Assembly (NCBI GenBank): GCA_018333075.1
Contig: BORH01000023.1
Location: 1 to 55,647, forward strand
Direction of reading: 5' to 3'
Length of the DNA: 55,647 bases
Source: Heyndrickxia sporothermodurans
Lineage (GTDB): Bacteria > Bacillota > Bacilli > Bacillales > Bacillaceae_C
This document shows, piece after piece, positions 8,544 through 17,075 of the stretch (its first letter is position 1; each line of letters opens with the position of its first letter). The notes below the pieces were generated by a model, which was given only the letters and a program-made list of their open reading frames with translations, was not told the DNA's origin and searched no databases. The translations under genes were made by a program, and so were the position numbers.

Positions 8544-9200
8544 ATGACTACAGACTTTTGGGCACCAGTCAAACTCTCCATTGAAATAGCACTCGTATCA
8601 AGCATCATCGTATTTATTCTCGGAGTCGTGTTAGGAAAAACGATGGCAAATAAGCGATTCATTGGAAAGTCGTTCATCGAAACGATTTTCCTGCTGCCAC
8701 TCGTGCTCCCGCCAACTGTTATCGGCTTCCTGCTCATCATTGTATTCGGACGAAATAGCCCAGTAGGACAAATGATTGAATGGCTTTTTCAACAGCCAAT
8801 TATGTTCACATGGTGGGCCGCGCTCATTGCATCAACCGTTGTCGCCTTCCCGCTTATGTATCAATCAGCAAAAACAGGCTTTGAAGCAATCGATGTCGAT
8901 ATTGAACATGCAGCCCGTGTCGACGGAGCAAGTTGGTTCAAGCTGTTTCTATTTATCTCTATCCCACTTGCCTTCAAATCCATTGTTTCAGGCACCATCA
9001 TGAGCTTTGCCCGAGCATTAGGCGAATTTGGAGCCACTCTAATGTTTGCTGGCAATATCCCAGGCAAAACCCAAACCACTCCAACCGCGATCTATATCGC
9101 AATCGACTCAGGTAACATGCAAATGGCCTGGCTTTGGGTAGCCTGTATGATTGGAATTTCCTTTGTTATGCTGTTCGGTATACATTTAATGAAGAAATAA
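8544..9200 (+). CDS. modB: ModB, molybdate ABC transporter permease
   Basis: 218-aa membrane protein with about five segments. It carries the ModB signature LPLVLPPTVIGF and the EAA coupling loop EHAARVDGASWFKLF, plus ALGEFGATLMFAGNIPGKTQT. It forms the channel of the ModABC importer. The start overlaps the region just after modA, so translation is probably coupled. A GGACCT-AGGTCC hairpin follows. The ATPase partner must be supplied from elsewhere, as in B. subtilis yvgLM. Confidence 0.95.
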   Translation: MTTDFWAPVKLSIEIALVSSIIVFILGVVLGKTMANKRFIGKSFIETIFLLPLVLPPTVIGFLLIIVFGRNSPVGQMIEWLFQQPIMFTWWAALIASTVVAFPLMYQSAKTGFEAIDVDIEHAARVDGASWFKLFLFISIPLAFKSIVSGTIMSFARALGEFGATLMFAGNIPGKTQTTPTAIYIAIDSGNMQMAWLWVACMIGISFVMLFGIHLMKK

Positions 9201-9207
9201 TTATTTG

Positions 9208-9230
9208 GGACCTAATGGAGGTCCTTTTAT
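9208..9230 (+). terminator. Terminator of modAB
   Basis: GGACCT-AATGG-AGGTCC stem-loop followed by TTTTATTTT, eight bases after the modB stop. Confidence 0.75.
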
Positions 9231-9310
9231 TTTGCATCCGTTTTTCGCAAAGACATCAATAGTATGATACAATCGTTTCAGCATAAAATCGGATATAAAG
9301 GAAGAAAGAC

Positions 9311-10699
9311 ATGAAAATTCAGCTACCTGTACAAAAAAATGAATATATTGATGCGACATTTGTTGATTTAACTCATGAAGGACATGCGGTAGCCAAGGTC
9401 GATGGCTATCCCATCTTCGTTCCAAATGGTTTACCAGGTGAAAAAGCAAAAGTTAAAGTAATAAAGGTAAATAAAGGCTACGGCTTTGGTCGTTTAATCG
9501 AGCTATATGAGGCAAGCCCTGATCGTGTGGAACCTGACTGTCCAATCTACAAGGAATGCGGTGGCTGTCAGCTTCAGCATTTAAGCTATCAAGGTCAGCT
9601 TAAAGCAAAACGCAAACAGGTCGAGGATGTCCTGCAACGAATCGGCAAGCTCGAAAATGTCGTCGTTCATCCAGTTCTTGGAATGGAAGACCCATGGAGA
9701 TACCGTAACAAAGCACAGGTTCCAGTAGGCGAAAGAGAAGGTGGACTAATCGCTGGATTCTATCAAAACCGAAGCCACGAAATTATCGATATGGAAGCCT
9801 GTCTCATCCAACAGGAAAAAAATGACGTAGTCGTTCAAACTGTAAAAAATATTTGTAATCACTATGGCGTCCGCGCTTATCATGAACAAGCCCATAAAGG
9901 AACACTGCGCCATATCATGGCCCGTTACGGCATGAAAACAAACGAAATCATGGTCGTTCTGATCACACGAACAGCAGACCTACCAAATAAAAAAGCCATC
10001 ATCGAAGAAATCACAGCCAAAATTCCAAACGTCAAATCAATCGTTCAAAACATCAACAACAAACGAACCAACGTCATTTTTGGCAAAGAAACAAAGGTAC
10101 TCTGGGGAGAAGAAGTCATCTACGACTACATCGGCAACATCAAATTCGCCATCTCCGCCCGTTCCTTTTACCAGGTCAACCCAGAACAAACAAAGGTCCT
10201 CTATGACCAAGCCTTAAAATACGCAAATCTTACTGGAAATGAAACTGTCATTGACGCCTACTGTGGCATCGGTACTATTTCTCTATTTCTTACTGAAAAG
10301 GCCAAAAAGGTATATGGAGTTGAAATCGTTCCAGAGGCTATTGAAGATGCGAAACGAAATGCTGAGCTTAATGGAATTACCAATGTGGAATTTGCTGTTG
10401 GGGAAGCAGAAACGGTTATTCCTAAATGGTATGAAGAAGGTATTGTTGCAGATGTTTTAGTTGTTGATCCACCACGTAAAGGTTGTGACGAAACACTTCT
10501 GCAAACGATTATTGAGATGAAGCCGAAAAAGGTTGTGTATGTGTCTTGTAATCCGGCAACTTTGGCTAGGGATTTACGGATATTAGAGGATGGGGGATAT
10601 CGGACTGTTGTGGTGCAGCCGGTGGATATGTTTCCGCAGACGACGCATTGTGAGGCTGTTGCTGAAATAGTTTTGAATGAGGATGCAGAGATCGAATAG
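9311..10699 (+). CDS. rlmCD: 23S rRNA (uracil-C5)-methyltransferase RlmCD (YefA type)
   Basis: 462 aa. Residues 4-65 form a TRAM RNA-binding domain. Cysteines C77, C83, C86 and C164 ([20 protein letters not shown]) match the [4Fe-4S] site of RumA-like enzymes. The SAM fold has [13 protein letters not shown], the DPPRKGCDE motif, the nucleophile C413 in [12 protein letters not shown] and the general base near HCEAV. In Bacillus one such enzyme makes m5U at both 23S positions served by RlmC and RlmD in E. coli. Base composition changes sharply inside the gene near 10230. Confidence 0.93.
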   Translation: MKIQLPVQKNEYIDATFVDLTHEGHAVAKVDGYPIFVPNGLPGEKAKVKVIKVNKGYGFGRLIELYEASPDRVEPDCPIYKECGGCQLQHLSYQGQLKAKRKQVEDVLQRIGKLENVVVHPVLGMEDPWRYRNKAQVPVGEREGGLIAGFYQNRSHEIIDMEACLIQQEKNDVVVQTVKNICNHYGVRAYHEQAHKGTLRHIMARYGMKTNEIMVVLITRTADLPNKKAIIEEITAKIPNVKSIVQNINNKRTNVIFGKETKVLWGEEVIYDYIGNIKFAISARSFYQVNPEQTKVLYDQALKYANLTGNETVIDAYCGIGTISLFLTEKAKKVYGVEIVPEAIEDAKRNAELNGITNVEFAVGEAETVIPKWYEEGIVADVLVVDPPRKGCDETLLQTIIEMKPKKVVYVSCNPATLARDLRILEDGGYRTVVVQPVDMFPQTTHCEAVAEIVLNEDAEIE

Positions 10700-10727
10700 G
10701 TCTCTGTTTTTGTTTAGGATTAATAGA

Positions 10728-10773
10728 GGTGAACCGTATCATAAGTAAATAAGTTTCTAATTTACTTATGATA
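10728..10773 (+). repeat. Dispersed repeat family 1, copy A
   Basis: GGTGAACCGTATCATAAG and following TAAATAAG match the family-1 consensus shared with 16709, 19748, 48731, 50003 and 51478. Here the inner part also forms a 14-bp perfect stem (TATCATAAGTAAAT with its complement at 10760-10773). Confidence 0.65.
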
Positions 10774-10971
10774 GAAATTCCACCAAAAGTTTCTTTAAGT
10801 AGTTTGGAAGGACTTATGCATACTTATTTCCATTGAAAAATAGTTTTATTAAGATTTTACTTCTTGATCTCTTTAATTAAACATCAAATAATTAGTTGTG
10901 ATACTATATATCTGCCATCACTATCACTATTCATTTCAAGTCGAGTGTGCAGCTTTAATAATATTATTTGA

Positions 10972-11024
10972 TAGTAGTAAAAAAGTTCTCTCAAACTAAG
11001 TTTGAGAGAACTTTTTTACTACTA
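10972..11024. terminator. 25-bp perfect hairpin, bidirectional terminator-like
   Basis: Left arm 10972-10996 and right arm 11000-11024 are perfectly complementary over 25 bp around a TAA loop. The stem has a GTTCTCTCAAAC core flanked by an A-tract on one side and a T-tract on the other, so it could terminate transcription in both directions. Confidence 0.7.
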
Positions 11025-11151
11025 AGGTTGGACATTAGATAGAAAAATTCACATTTAACAAAATGCAAATCCAAATTAACATCCTATGTTATTTGTAGTT
11101 GGTAGATTACGGGAATAAGTCCTATATAATGAAATAAAGGATGTGAAAAAT

Positions 11152-11589
11152 ATGATAAATATGAATTTGAAAAAAATGCGTAAGTTCCATAGATATACAC
11201 AAGAAGAAGTGGCTGAGAAAATTGGTGTTTCAAGGCAAGCAGTTGCGAAATGGGAATCGGGAGAAACTGTGCCGGATATCAATAATTGTAAGGCTTTGGC
11301 TGAATTATACGGAGTGGCATTGGATGATCTAGTAAATGATTCGAATGATACAGAAGAGATAGGGATTAAACCAAAAGGAAAACACATGTTTGGGATAGTA
11401 AAGGTTGGCGAGCGAGGACAAATTGTTATTCCTAAAAAAGCTAGAGAGATATTTAACATTTGTCCAGGAGACGGCCTGCTGGTTCTGGGAGATGAAGCTC
11501 AAGGCATCGCCATTGTAAAAAACGAGAGCTTCTTGCAGTTTGCTGAGGATATATTTAAGGCACAGGAATACACGGAGGATGAGGAATGA
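11152..11589 (+). CDS. XRE-family regulator fused to an AbrB/SpoVT-like domain
   Basis: 145 aa from ATG 11152 (AAAGGATG upstream). Residues about 4-60 form a Cro/C1 helix-turn-helix (TQEEVAEKIGVSRQAVAKWESGETVPD). The C-terminal part, VGERGQIVIPKKAREIFNI ... GDGLLVLGDE, is a swapped-hairpin AbrB fold. The two DNA-binding folds in one chain imply an unusual dimeric operator. The stop overlaps the start of an ABC ATPase gene by 4 bp, so it probably regulates the exporter operon it heads. Confidence 0.88.
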   Translation: MINMNLKKMRKFHRYTQEEVAEKIGVSRQAVAKWESGETVPDINNCKALAELYGVALDDLVNDSNDTEEIGIKPKGKHMFGIVKVGERGQIVIPKKAREIFNICPGDGLLVLGDEAQGIAIVKNESFLQFAEDIFKAQEYTEDEE

Positions 11590-12320
11590 TTGCTATTCAA
11601 ACGAAAAATTTAACAAAGAAATTCGAAGAAAAGATTGCGGTCGATTCTCTCAATCTTTCAATTGAACAAGGGGAGCTTTTTGCTTTACTTGGAGTGAATG
11701 GTGCAGGTAAAACGACAACGATAAAGATGTTGACTTGCCTTTGCCGACCTACAGACGGCGATGCAATTCTCCTTGGCAGCAGTATTATCGCTAATCCTCA
11801 TGCAGTAAAAGAAAAGATTAATGTTTCCCCACAGGAAACGGCTGTAGCTCCTAATTTATCCGTTAAAGAGAATCTTGAATTAATAGCTCAAATTTATGGG
11901 TTCAATAAGAAAACGGTAGATATAAAAGTAGAAGAGATGCTTCGGACCTTTGGTCTTACAGAAGTATACAAAAGTAAGGCAAAAACCTTATCAGGAGGAA
12001 TGCAAAGAAGACTTAGTATTGCCATGGCACTTATTACGAATCCACAGATACTATTCCTCGATGAGCCTACTCTAGGTCTCGATGTCATAGCAAGACGGGA
12101 ACTATGGACAGCTATTGAGAAATTAAAGGGGAGTATTACTATCATTCTTACAACTCATTATATGGAGGAAGCAGAAGAACTTTCGGATCGAATAGGAATC
12201 ATGGCGAAAGGAAAATTAAAGGCAGTTGGAACAGCAGTTGAATTGATGGCAATGACTAATACCGAATCACTAGAGAATGCCTTTGTGTCATTAGCTACTA
12301 AAGAGGAGGTCGTAAGATGA
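11586..12320 (+). CDS. ABC-2 type exporter ATP-binding protein
   Basis: 244-aa ATPase. Walker A GVNGAGKTT near residue 38, signature LSGGMQRRLSIAMAL, Walker B ILFLDEPTLGLD, and switch His in TTHYMEEAEELSD. The DrrA/CcmA-like subclass serves drug, lipid or peptide export. It overlaps the regulator upstream and the permease downstream by 4 bp each, giving a three-gene coupled operon. Substrate unknown; a role in antimicrobial or peptide efflux is inference. Confidence 0.92.
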   Translation: MIAIQTKNLTKKFEEKIAVDSLNLSIEQGELFALLGVNGAGKTTTIKMLTCLCRPTDGDAILLGSSIIANPHAVKEKINVSPQETAVAPNLSVKENLELIAQIYGFNKKTVDIKVEEMLRTFGLTEVYKSKAKTLSGGMQRRLSIAMALITNPQILFLDEPTLGLDVIARRELWTAIEKLKGSITIILTTHYMEEAEELSDRIGIMAKGKLKAVGTAVELMAMTNTESLENAFVSLATKEEVVR

Positions 12321-13054
12321 AATCACTAGCCTTTGCTGCACGTAATCGCAAAGAGATTTTAAGAGATCCTTTAAATCTAGCATTTGGTATAGGTTTCCCT
12401 TTAGTCATCTTATTATTACTTACTGCCATTCAAGCGAATGTTCCAGCTGAATTATTTGTAATCGATAAACTTATTCCTGGTATAGCAGTTTTTGGTCTTT
12501 CTTTCATCTCACTATTCTCTGGAATGCTAATAGCCAAAGATCGAAGCACCTCTTTTTTGATGCGATTGTTCACAGCACCTCTTTCTGCCTCTGATTACAT
12601 TGTAGGGTATATAGTGCCACTAGTACCGATGGCAATTGTTCAAACTCTAATCAGCTTTATCGCAGCACTTTTCTTAGGATTGCCAGTCAATGCCAATGTT
12701 TTGCTTTCTATTTTTGTCCTTCTACCAATATCCTTACTATTTATAGGAATAGGACTATTAGCAGGAAGTATATTTAATGATAAGCAGGTGGGCGGTATTT
12801 GCGGAGCGCTATTAACTAATATTAGCGCGTGGTTAAGTGGCACATGGTTTGATTTGAATTTAGTTGGAGGCTGGTTTAAAGATATTGCATACGCACTTCC
12901 ATTTGCTCATGCAGTTGACGCGAGTAGAGCTGCCCTTTCTGGAGACTATGCATCGATTTTACCGCATCTTTGGTGGGTTATTGGATATATGGTTGTTATT
13001 GTAGCTATTGCCATTTTTGTTTTTAAGAAGAAAATGAATGGAGAAAGTAATTAA
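12317..13054 (+). CDS. ABC-2 type transporter permease
   Basis: 245 aa with six predicted membrane segments, starting with an amphipathic NRKEILRDPLNLAFGIGFPLVI region typical of ABC-2 permeases. It is translationally coupled to the ATPase (ATGA overlap) and is its membrane partner. The protein ends in a short basic tail (FKKKMNGESN). A terminator follows at 13160. Confidence 0.9.
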   Translation: MKSLAFAARNRKEILRDPLNLAFGIGFPLVILLLLTAIQANVPAELFVIDKLIPGIAVFGLSFISLFSGMLIAKDRSTSFLMRLFTAPLSASDYIVGYIVPLVPMAIVQTLISFIAALFLGLPVNANVLLSIFVLLPISLLFIGIGLLAGSIFNDKQVGGICGALLTNISAWLSGTWFDLNLVGGWFKDIAYALPFAHAVDASRAALSGDYASILPHLWWVIGYMVVIVAIAIFVFKKKMNGESN

Positions 13055-13159
13055 TTTAATCAAAATTTTATTATATTAGTCAATGAATATTCATTTTGTG
13101 TTAGAAGATAAAAAAGCAGAATGGCAGGATCAAAAATTATAGGCAGTTTTATTCAGGTA

Positions 13160-13201
13160 TAAAGATCTTCTATTTTTTCAACATAGAGGATCTTTTTATT
13201 T
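13160..13201 (+). terminator. Terminator after the ABC exporter operon
   Basis: AAAGATCTTCTAT pairs with ATAGAGGATCTTT (one mismatch in 13), followed by a T-run. Confidence 0.7.
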
Positions 13202-13256
13202 TTCACTAAATATAGTAATATTTTCTATAAATTATGTAAAAGAGAAGGATTCATGA

Positions 13257-16082
13257 ATGAATAATCAATTGGAAGCATTTAAAGAGAAACTAATCGTTAA
13301 TTTTGATAGAGCGAATTTATTAAGAGAGTTAGTAAAATCAATGAGCGAGTGTGAGCGTTTTTATTTCAGTGTTGCTTTTATTAATTTTAGCGGACTACAG
13401 CTACTTCTTGATCCCTTAAAAGAAGCGGAGAAAAAAGGAATTAAAGGGAAGATTATTACATCCACTTATCTCAATTTCACTGATGCAAAAGCATTAGAAA
13501 AAATAAGAGAGTTTAATAATGTTGAATTAAAGGTTTTTGTCACTGATAAGGAGATGGGTTTTCATACGAAAGCCTACATATTTGAGAACAAAGATAGCTA
13601 CAAGGTAATTATTGGTTCATCGAATATTACTCAAAGTGCACTGAAAAGTAATATTGAGTGGAATGTTGAAATAATAGCAAAAGAGGAAGGTCAGTTTATT
13701 CAAGATGTTTTAAAAGAATATGATTATCTATGGAATAGAAGCGAAGAGGCTGATCATAATTTTATTCAGAGGTATGAAGATTTTCTAAAGAGCTTCAAGA
13801 ATACACAAAAAATGCATCAATTAATCTATGAAAATAAACAATATATCGTCCCGAATAGGATGCAAAAACGAGCAACTGAGAATTTAGAAAGACTTAGAAG
13901 CTTTGGTGAGAAAAAGGGACTTGTTATTGCAGCGACTGGTACGGGTAAAACGTATATGTCAGCTTTTGATGTAAAGAATTTTAAACCTAAGAGAGTTCTT
14001 TTCGTTGTACATAGGGAAGAGATACTAAAAAAGGCAAAAGACACTTTTAAATTACTTCTACCTAATGAGGGTCTTACTTTTGGTTTGTTAACAGGAAACC
14101 ATAAGCAAAAAAATGCGGATTATGTGTTTGCTACCATCCAAACCATTTCTAAATGTTTACATGAATTTGATAAAGATGAATTTGACTATTTAATCATTGA
14201 TGAAGCACATCACGCAACTAGTCCAACCTATCAAGCCGTTTTAAATTATTTTGAGCCAAATTTTACTTTGGGGATGACGGCTACTCCAGAGCGAAGTGAT
14301 GGTTATAATGTTTTTGACCTGTTCGATAATAATGTTGCATTAGAAGTTCGTTTACATGAGGCTTTAGAGGATGAGTTGGTTATTCCTTTTCATTATTTTG
14401 GGATAACAGATATTGGAGGCATTGATTTAAGCGATGTAGATATTGACGATGTTGCTGAAATCACAAAGAGGCTAAAGGTTAATGAACGAGTTGATTTTAT
14501 TATTGAAAAAATGAACTTCTATGGTCATGACGGAGGAAAAAGAAAATGCCTTGGCTTCTGCGCCAGCATTGATCATGCTCAGTATATGGCTAGTGAATTT
14601 AATAAAAGAGGCTATGAAAGTGTTTGTTTAAATGGTGCTGATTCACCAGAAACACGTGAAAGATATATAAAACGATTAGAAGATGATCAAGATCAGTTAG
14701 AATTTATTTTTTCGGTAGATATTTTTAATGAAGGGGTAGACATTCCTTCTATCAATACTGTACTTATGTTGAGACCTACAAACTCTCCTATTGTGTTTAT
14801 TCAGCAACTAGGGAGAGGCTTGCGAAAGCATGCTGATAAAAGCTTCTTAACAGTTCTTGATTTTATTGGAAACCATAATAAGACGTTTCTTATTGCACTG
14901 GCACTAAAAGGAAGTCGTTACTATGATAAAGAAAGCTTGAAGGTAGCTATTGCTACTGGGTTCGCTAGTATACCTGGATGTACCCATATCCAAATGGATA
15001 AGATAGCTCAGGAGAGAATTTTAGCACAGATTGATAAAGAAAACTTCAATTCAATGAAATATTTAAAGGAAGAGTATTTTGAATTTAAAAAACTAAATCA
15101 GGGACGAATTCCCTATTTATTAATGGATTATATGAAGTTTGACGGTGCACCTAATCCAGTTAAATTTATTGACCGTGAAAAAACATACTTACAGTTCGTG
15201 GCCAAAGTAGAGAAAGATGAATATTTAAATGAGCTATTACAAAAAGAAGTTTTCGAAGGAACATTAAAAGAATTATCCAGCAAGTTACCACTTAAACGGA
15301 GTTATGAGTTTGTTATTCTTCGATATTTATTAGATCACGAAGAAATTAATCTAGAAATAGCAAAACACGAAATTCTAAAGGTGGTTAATTATGTTGACGA
15401 GGATAGTATTTTTCATGCCTTTGAGTGCTTGAATCAAAACTATTATGATAGTGTTCAAAAAAAGAATAAGCCTAAATTAGTTGAGTACAGCAATGGAAAA
15501 TTGGTCAAGACTTTTCTGTTTAAAGAGTTATTAAAAAATGAGGAACAACGAAAGTATATTGAGGATATCGTTACTTACGGAATTTTTCGCTATGAAAAAG
15601 AGTTTAAAGAAGAATACTACGGTGTCCCCCATTTTAAACTTTATGAACAATATCAAATGGTTGATGCCGCTTTACTGTCAAATTATCGTAAAATCCATAG
15701 TTCGTATAGAGGATCAGGGCTTCTTACCAATGGTAATGACTATTTCTTGTTCATTGACCTACACAAGGAAGAAGATATCAAAGAAAGCATAAACTACCAG
15801 GATAAATTTATAGATGAGCGTTACTTTCAGTGGCAAACCCCAAATAGCACCTCGCAAAAAACTGATAGAGGGCAGAATATTATTGGTAATCAACGCCGTG
15901 GGATAAAGCTTCATTTATTTATAAGGAAGTATAGAGAAATAGACGGAAAGAATGAGCCTTTTATTTATATTGGAACAGGAGATACAGTCCATTATGAAGG
16001 AGAGAAACCAATTACTGTGAAAATCAAATTGGAAAACCAAATTCCATCAACCTTATTTACGGAGTTTACTAAAAAAGTGTAG
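13257..16082 (+). CDS. PLD-nuclease-like / DEAD-box helicase / DUF3427 protein
   Basis: 941 aa in three parts. Residues 1-165 are phospholipase-D-like with H103-x-K105 and GSSN (120-123); only one HKD half is visible, so a dimer would be needed for an active site. Residues about 200-560 are a superfamily 2 helicase: ATGTGKT (226-232), DEAH (315-318), motif III MTATPER, motif VI QQLGRGLRKH. The C-terminal 300 residues match the DUF3427 type. Such proteins are suspected DNA repair or anti-phage factors; the exact role is unproven. A convergent Nudix gene ends 20 bp downstream. Confidence 0.88.
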   Translation: MNNQLEAFKEKLIVNFDRANLLRELVKSMSECERFYFSVAFINFSGLQLLLDPLKEAEKKGIKGKIITSTYLNFTDAKALEKIREFNNVELKVFVTDKEMGFHTKAYIFENKDSYKVIIGSSNITQSALKSNIEWNVEIIAKEEGQFIQDVLKEYDYLWNRSEEADHNFIQRYEDFLKSFKNTQKMHQLIYENKQYIVPNRMQKRATENLERLRSFGEKKGLVIAATGTGKTYMSAFDVKNFKPKRVLFVVHREEILKKAKDTFKLLLPNEGLTFGLLTGNHKQKNADYVFATIQTISKCLHEFDKDEFDYLIIDEAHHATSPTYQAVLNYFEPNFTLGMTATPERSDGYNVFDLFDNNVALEVRLHEALEDELVIPFHYFGITDIGGIDLSDVDIDDVAEITKRLKVNERVDFIIEKMNFYGHDGGKRKCLGFCASIDHAQYMASEFNKRGYESVCLNGADSPETRERYIKRLEDDQDQLEFIFSVDIFNEGVDIPSINTVLMLRPTNSPIVFIQQLGRGLRKHADKSFLTVLDFIGNHNKTFLIALALKGSRYYDKESLKVAIATGFASIPGCTHIQMDKIAQERILAQIDKENFNSMKYLKEEYFEFKKLNQGRIPYLLMDYMKFDGAPNPVKFIDREKTYLQFVAKVEKDEYLNELLQKEVFEGTLKELSSKLPLKRSYEFVILRYLLDHEEINLEIAKHEILKVVNYVDEDSIFHAFECLNQNYYDSVQKKNKPKLVEYSNGKLVKTFLFKELLKNEEQRKYIEDIVTYGIFRYEKEFKEEYYGVPHFKLYEQYQMVDAALLSNYRKIHSSYRGSGLLTNGNDYFLFIDLHKEEDIKESINYQDKFIDERYFQWQTPNSTSQKTDRGQNIIGNQRRGIKLHLFIRKYREIDGKNEPFIYIGTGDTVHYEGEKPITVKIKLENQIPSTLFTEFTKKV

Positions 16083-16110
16083 TCTTCTCATTTCGAGAAG
16101 ACTATTTTTC
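16080..16110. terminator. Shared bidirectional terminator
   Basis: TAGTCTTCTC-ATTTC-GAGAAGACTA is a perfect 10-bp stem with T-runs on both strands. It separates the helicase and Nudix genes and overlaps the helicase stop. Confidence 0.8.
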
Positions 16111-16500
16111 GTTTATCAATTGTTCAACAGCCGGTATGTCTGCAGGAGCCCAATTTAAGGAAGCTAGATTCTCTCTTTTTAGCCAAATTAGTTTTGAATG
16201 CTCACTTGGGATTGGAGATCCTTCGACAATTCTACATTTAATCGATATTAAATTGATAATAAAAGTTTCGTATTCATGCGTGTTATCATTAAATACTTCT
16301 TCAAATGTCTCGATCTTACAATTCAACTCTTCACCAATTTCTCTTTCAAGGGCTGAGTAAATGCCTTCATTTGCTTCTACCTTCCCGCCAGGAAACTCCC
16401 ACTTATTTGGAATTGACATTTGGGGGGATCTTAAAGCACATAGAATTTCTTGTTGATTGTTTTCTATAATTGCAGCTACTACTTTTACGTGTTTTTTCAT
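16102..16500 (-). CDS. Nudix (MutT-like) pyrophosphohydrolase
   Basis: 132 aa. Nudix box at residues 39-60 (G39 ... E45, REIGEEL) is complete, with WEFPGGK preceding. This form resembles 8-oxo-dGTP or dCTP pyrophosphatases, which hydrolyse abnormal nucleoside triphosphates to the monophosphate. It faces the PLD-helicase-DUF3427 gene. This pairing suggests a nucleic-acid quality or defence role, but convergent orientation means separate transcripts. A good ribosome site (TAGGAGGC) precedes the ATG. Confidence 0.88.
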   Translation of the reverse strand: MKKHVKVVAAIIENNQQEILCALRSPQMSIPNKWEFPGGKVEANEGIYSALEREIGEELNCKIETFEEVFNDNTHEYETFIINLISIKCRIVEGSPIPSEHSKLIWLKRENLASLNWAPADIPAVEQLINEK

Positions 16501-16708
16501 GATTGCCTCCTAGTAATTTCTTTCATTATATAATGATATCATTTTCCTTAGAAAGATTCTTTTTTTGCTGAGAAGGACTCTGATCTTAATGATAAAATTC
16601 CACATAATTTATCCTCCTAGGAGCAATTGCAGTATTATTCATCATAACTTCTAGTCAAAGTGCAAGCCACCACTGTGTATCCGTAATTAACCTCATATAG
16701 ATTCATAT

Positions 16709-16741
16709 GGTGAACTATATCATAAGTAAATGAGGTTTTGG
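16709..16741 (+). repeat. Dispersed repeat family 1, copy B
   Basis: GGTGAACTATATCATAAG then TAAATGAGGTTTTG matches the family consensus. An upstream AACCTCAT (16689) forms an inverted repeat with ATGAGGTT (16730). Confidence 0.65.
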
Positions 16742-16865
16742 TATTCGGGTTATACCACCCACCATTTCTTCATCCTGTATGAAATAATCCCATCTAACAA
16801 GTAATTTTGGGATGACAGACCAACAATTTTGTGCAATAATATATCTTAATTACATACTGGTACCT

Positions 16866-16998
16866 TTAATTCAGTCCAGAGAGGCTGACAAGGACAGCGG
16901 AAATAATGATCATTGCTTGGGTAGCCTATGTGAAGGATATCCCATGTTCATTATAAAGAAAAAGCTTCTTGTCAGGATATTGGCAAGAAGCTTTTTTC
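16866..16998 (+). promoter_or_regulatory. PyrR-dependent transcription attenuator in the codBA leader
   Basis: AGTCCAGAGAGGCT (16873-16886) exactly fits the PyrR-binding consensus ARUCCNGNGAGGYU. It is followed by a 13-bp terminator hairpin with T-run (16959-16997). CTGACAAG within the binding element (16885-16892) is complementary to CTTGTCAG in the terminator left arm (16968-16975), giving the expected antiterminator. PyrR with UMP should favour termination, so codBA expression should fall when pyrimidines are plentiful. Confidence 0.85.
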
Positions 16999-17075
16999 AT
17001 TTCCTAATCGTTTAAAGTAATCGAAGTTTCCTTCGGTACCAGTTTCAAATCAACTAGCTTATTGGGGGAATTGGT

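Larger units (their letters stand above)
10700..11151. other. Intergenic region rlmCD to XRE-AbrB gene
   Basis: AT-rich, no supportable gene. It holds repeat family 1 copy A (10728) and a long perfect hairpin (10972-11024). A promoter for the downstream operon is expected after 11025; TATAAT occurs near 11124. Confidence 0.5.
16501..17075. other. Intergenic region Nudix to codB, includes leader RNA
   Basis: No protein gene supported. It holds the Nudix promoter (about 16510-16560), repeat family 1 copy B (16709), and the codBA leader with PyrR-binding element and terminator (16866-16998). A short open frame over the leader (16812-17015) is not credible as a gene. Confidence 0.6.

Noticed and set aside
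16812-17015. 67-codon open frame in the codBA leader
   Set aside because: It covers the PyrR-binding element and terminator, has no ribosome site and no family resemblance.
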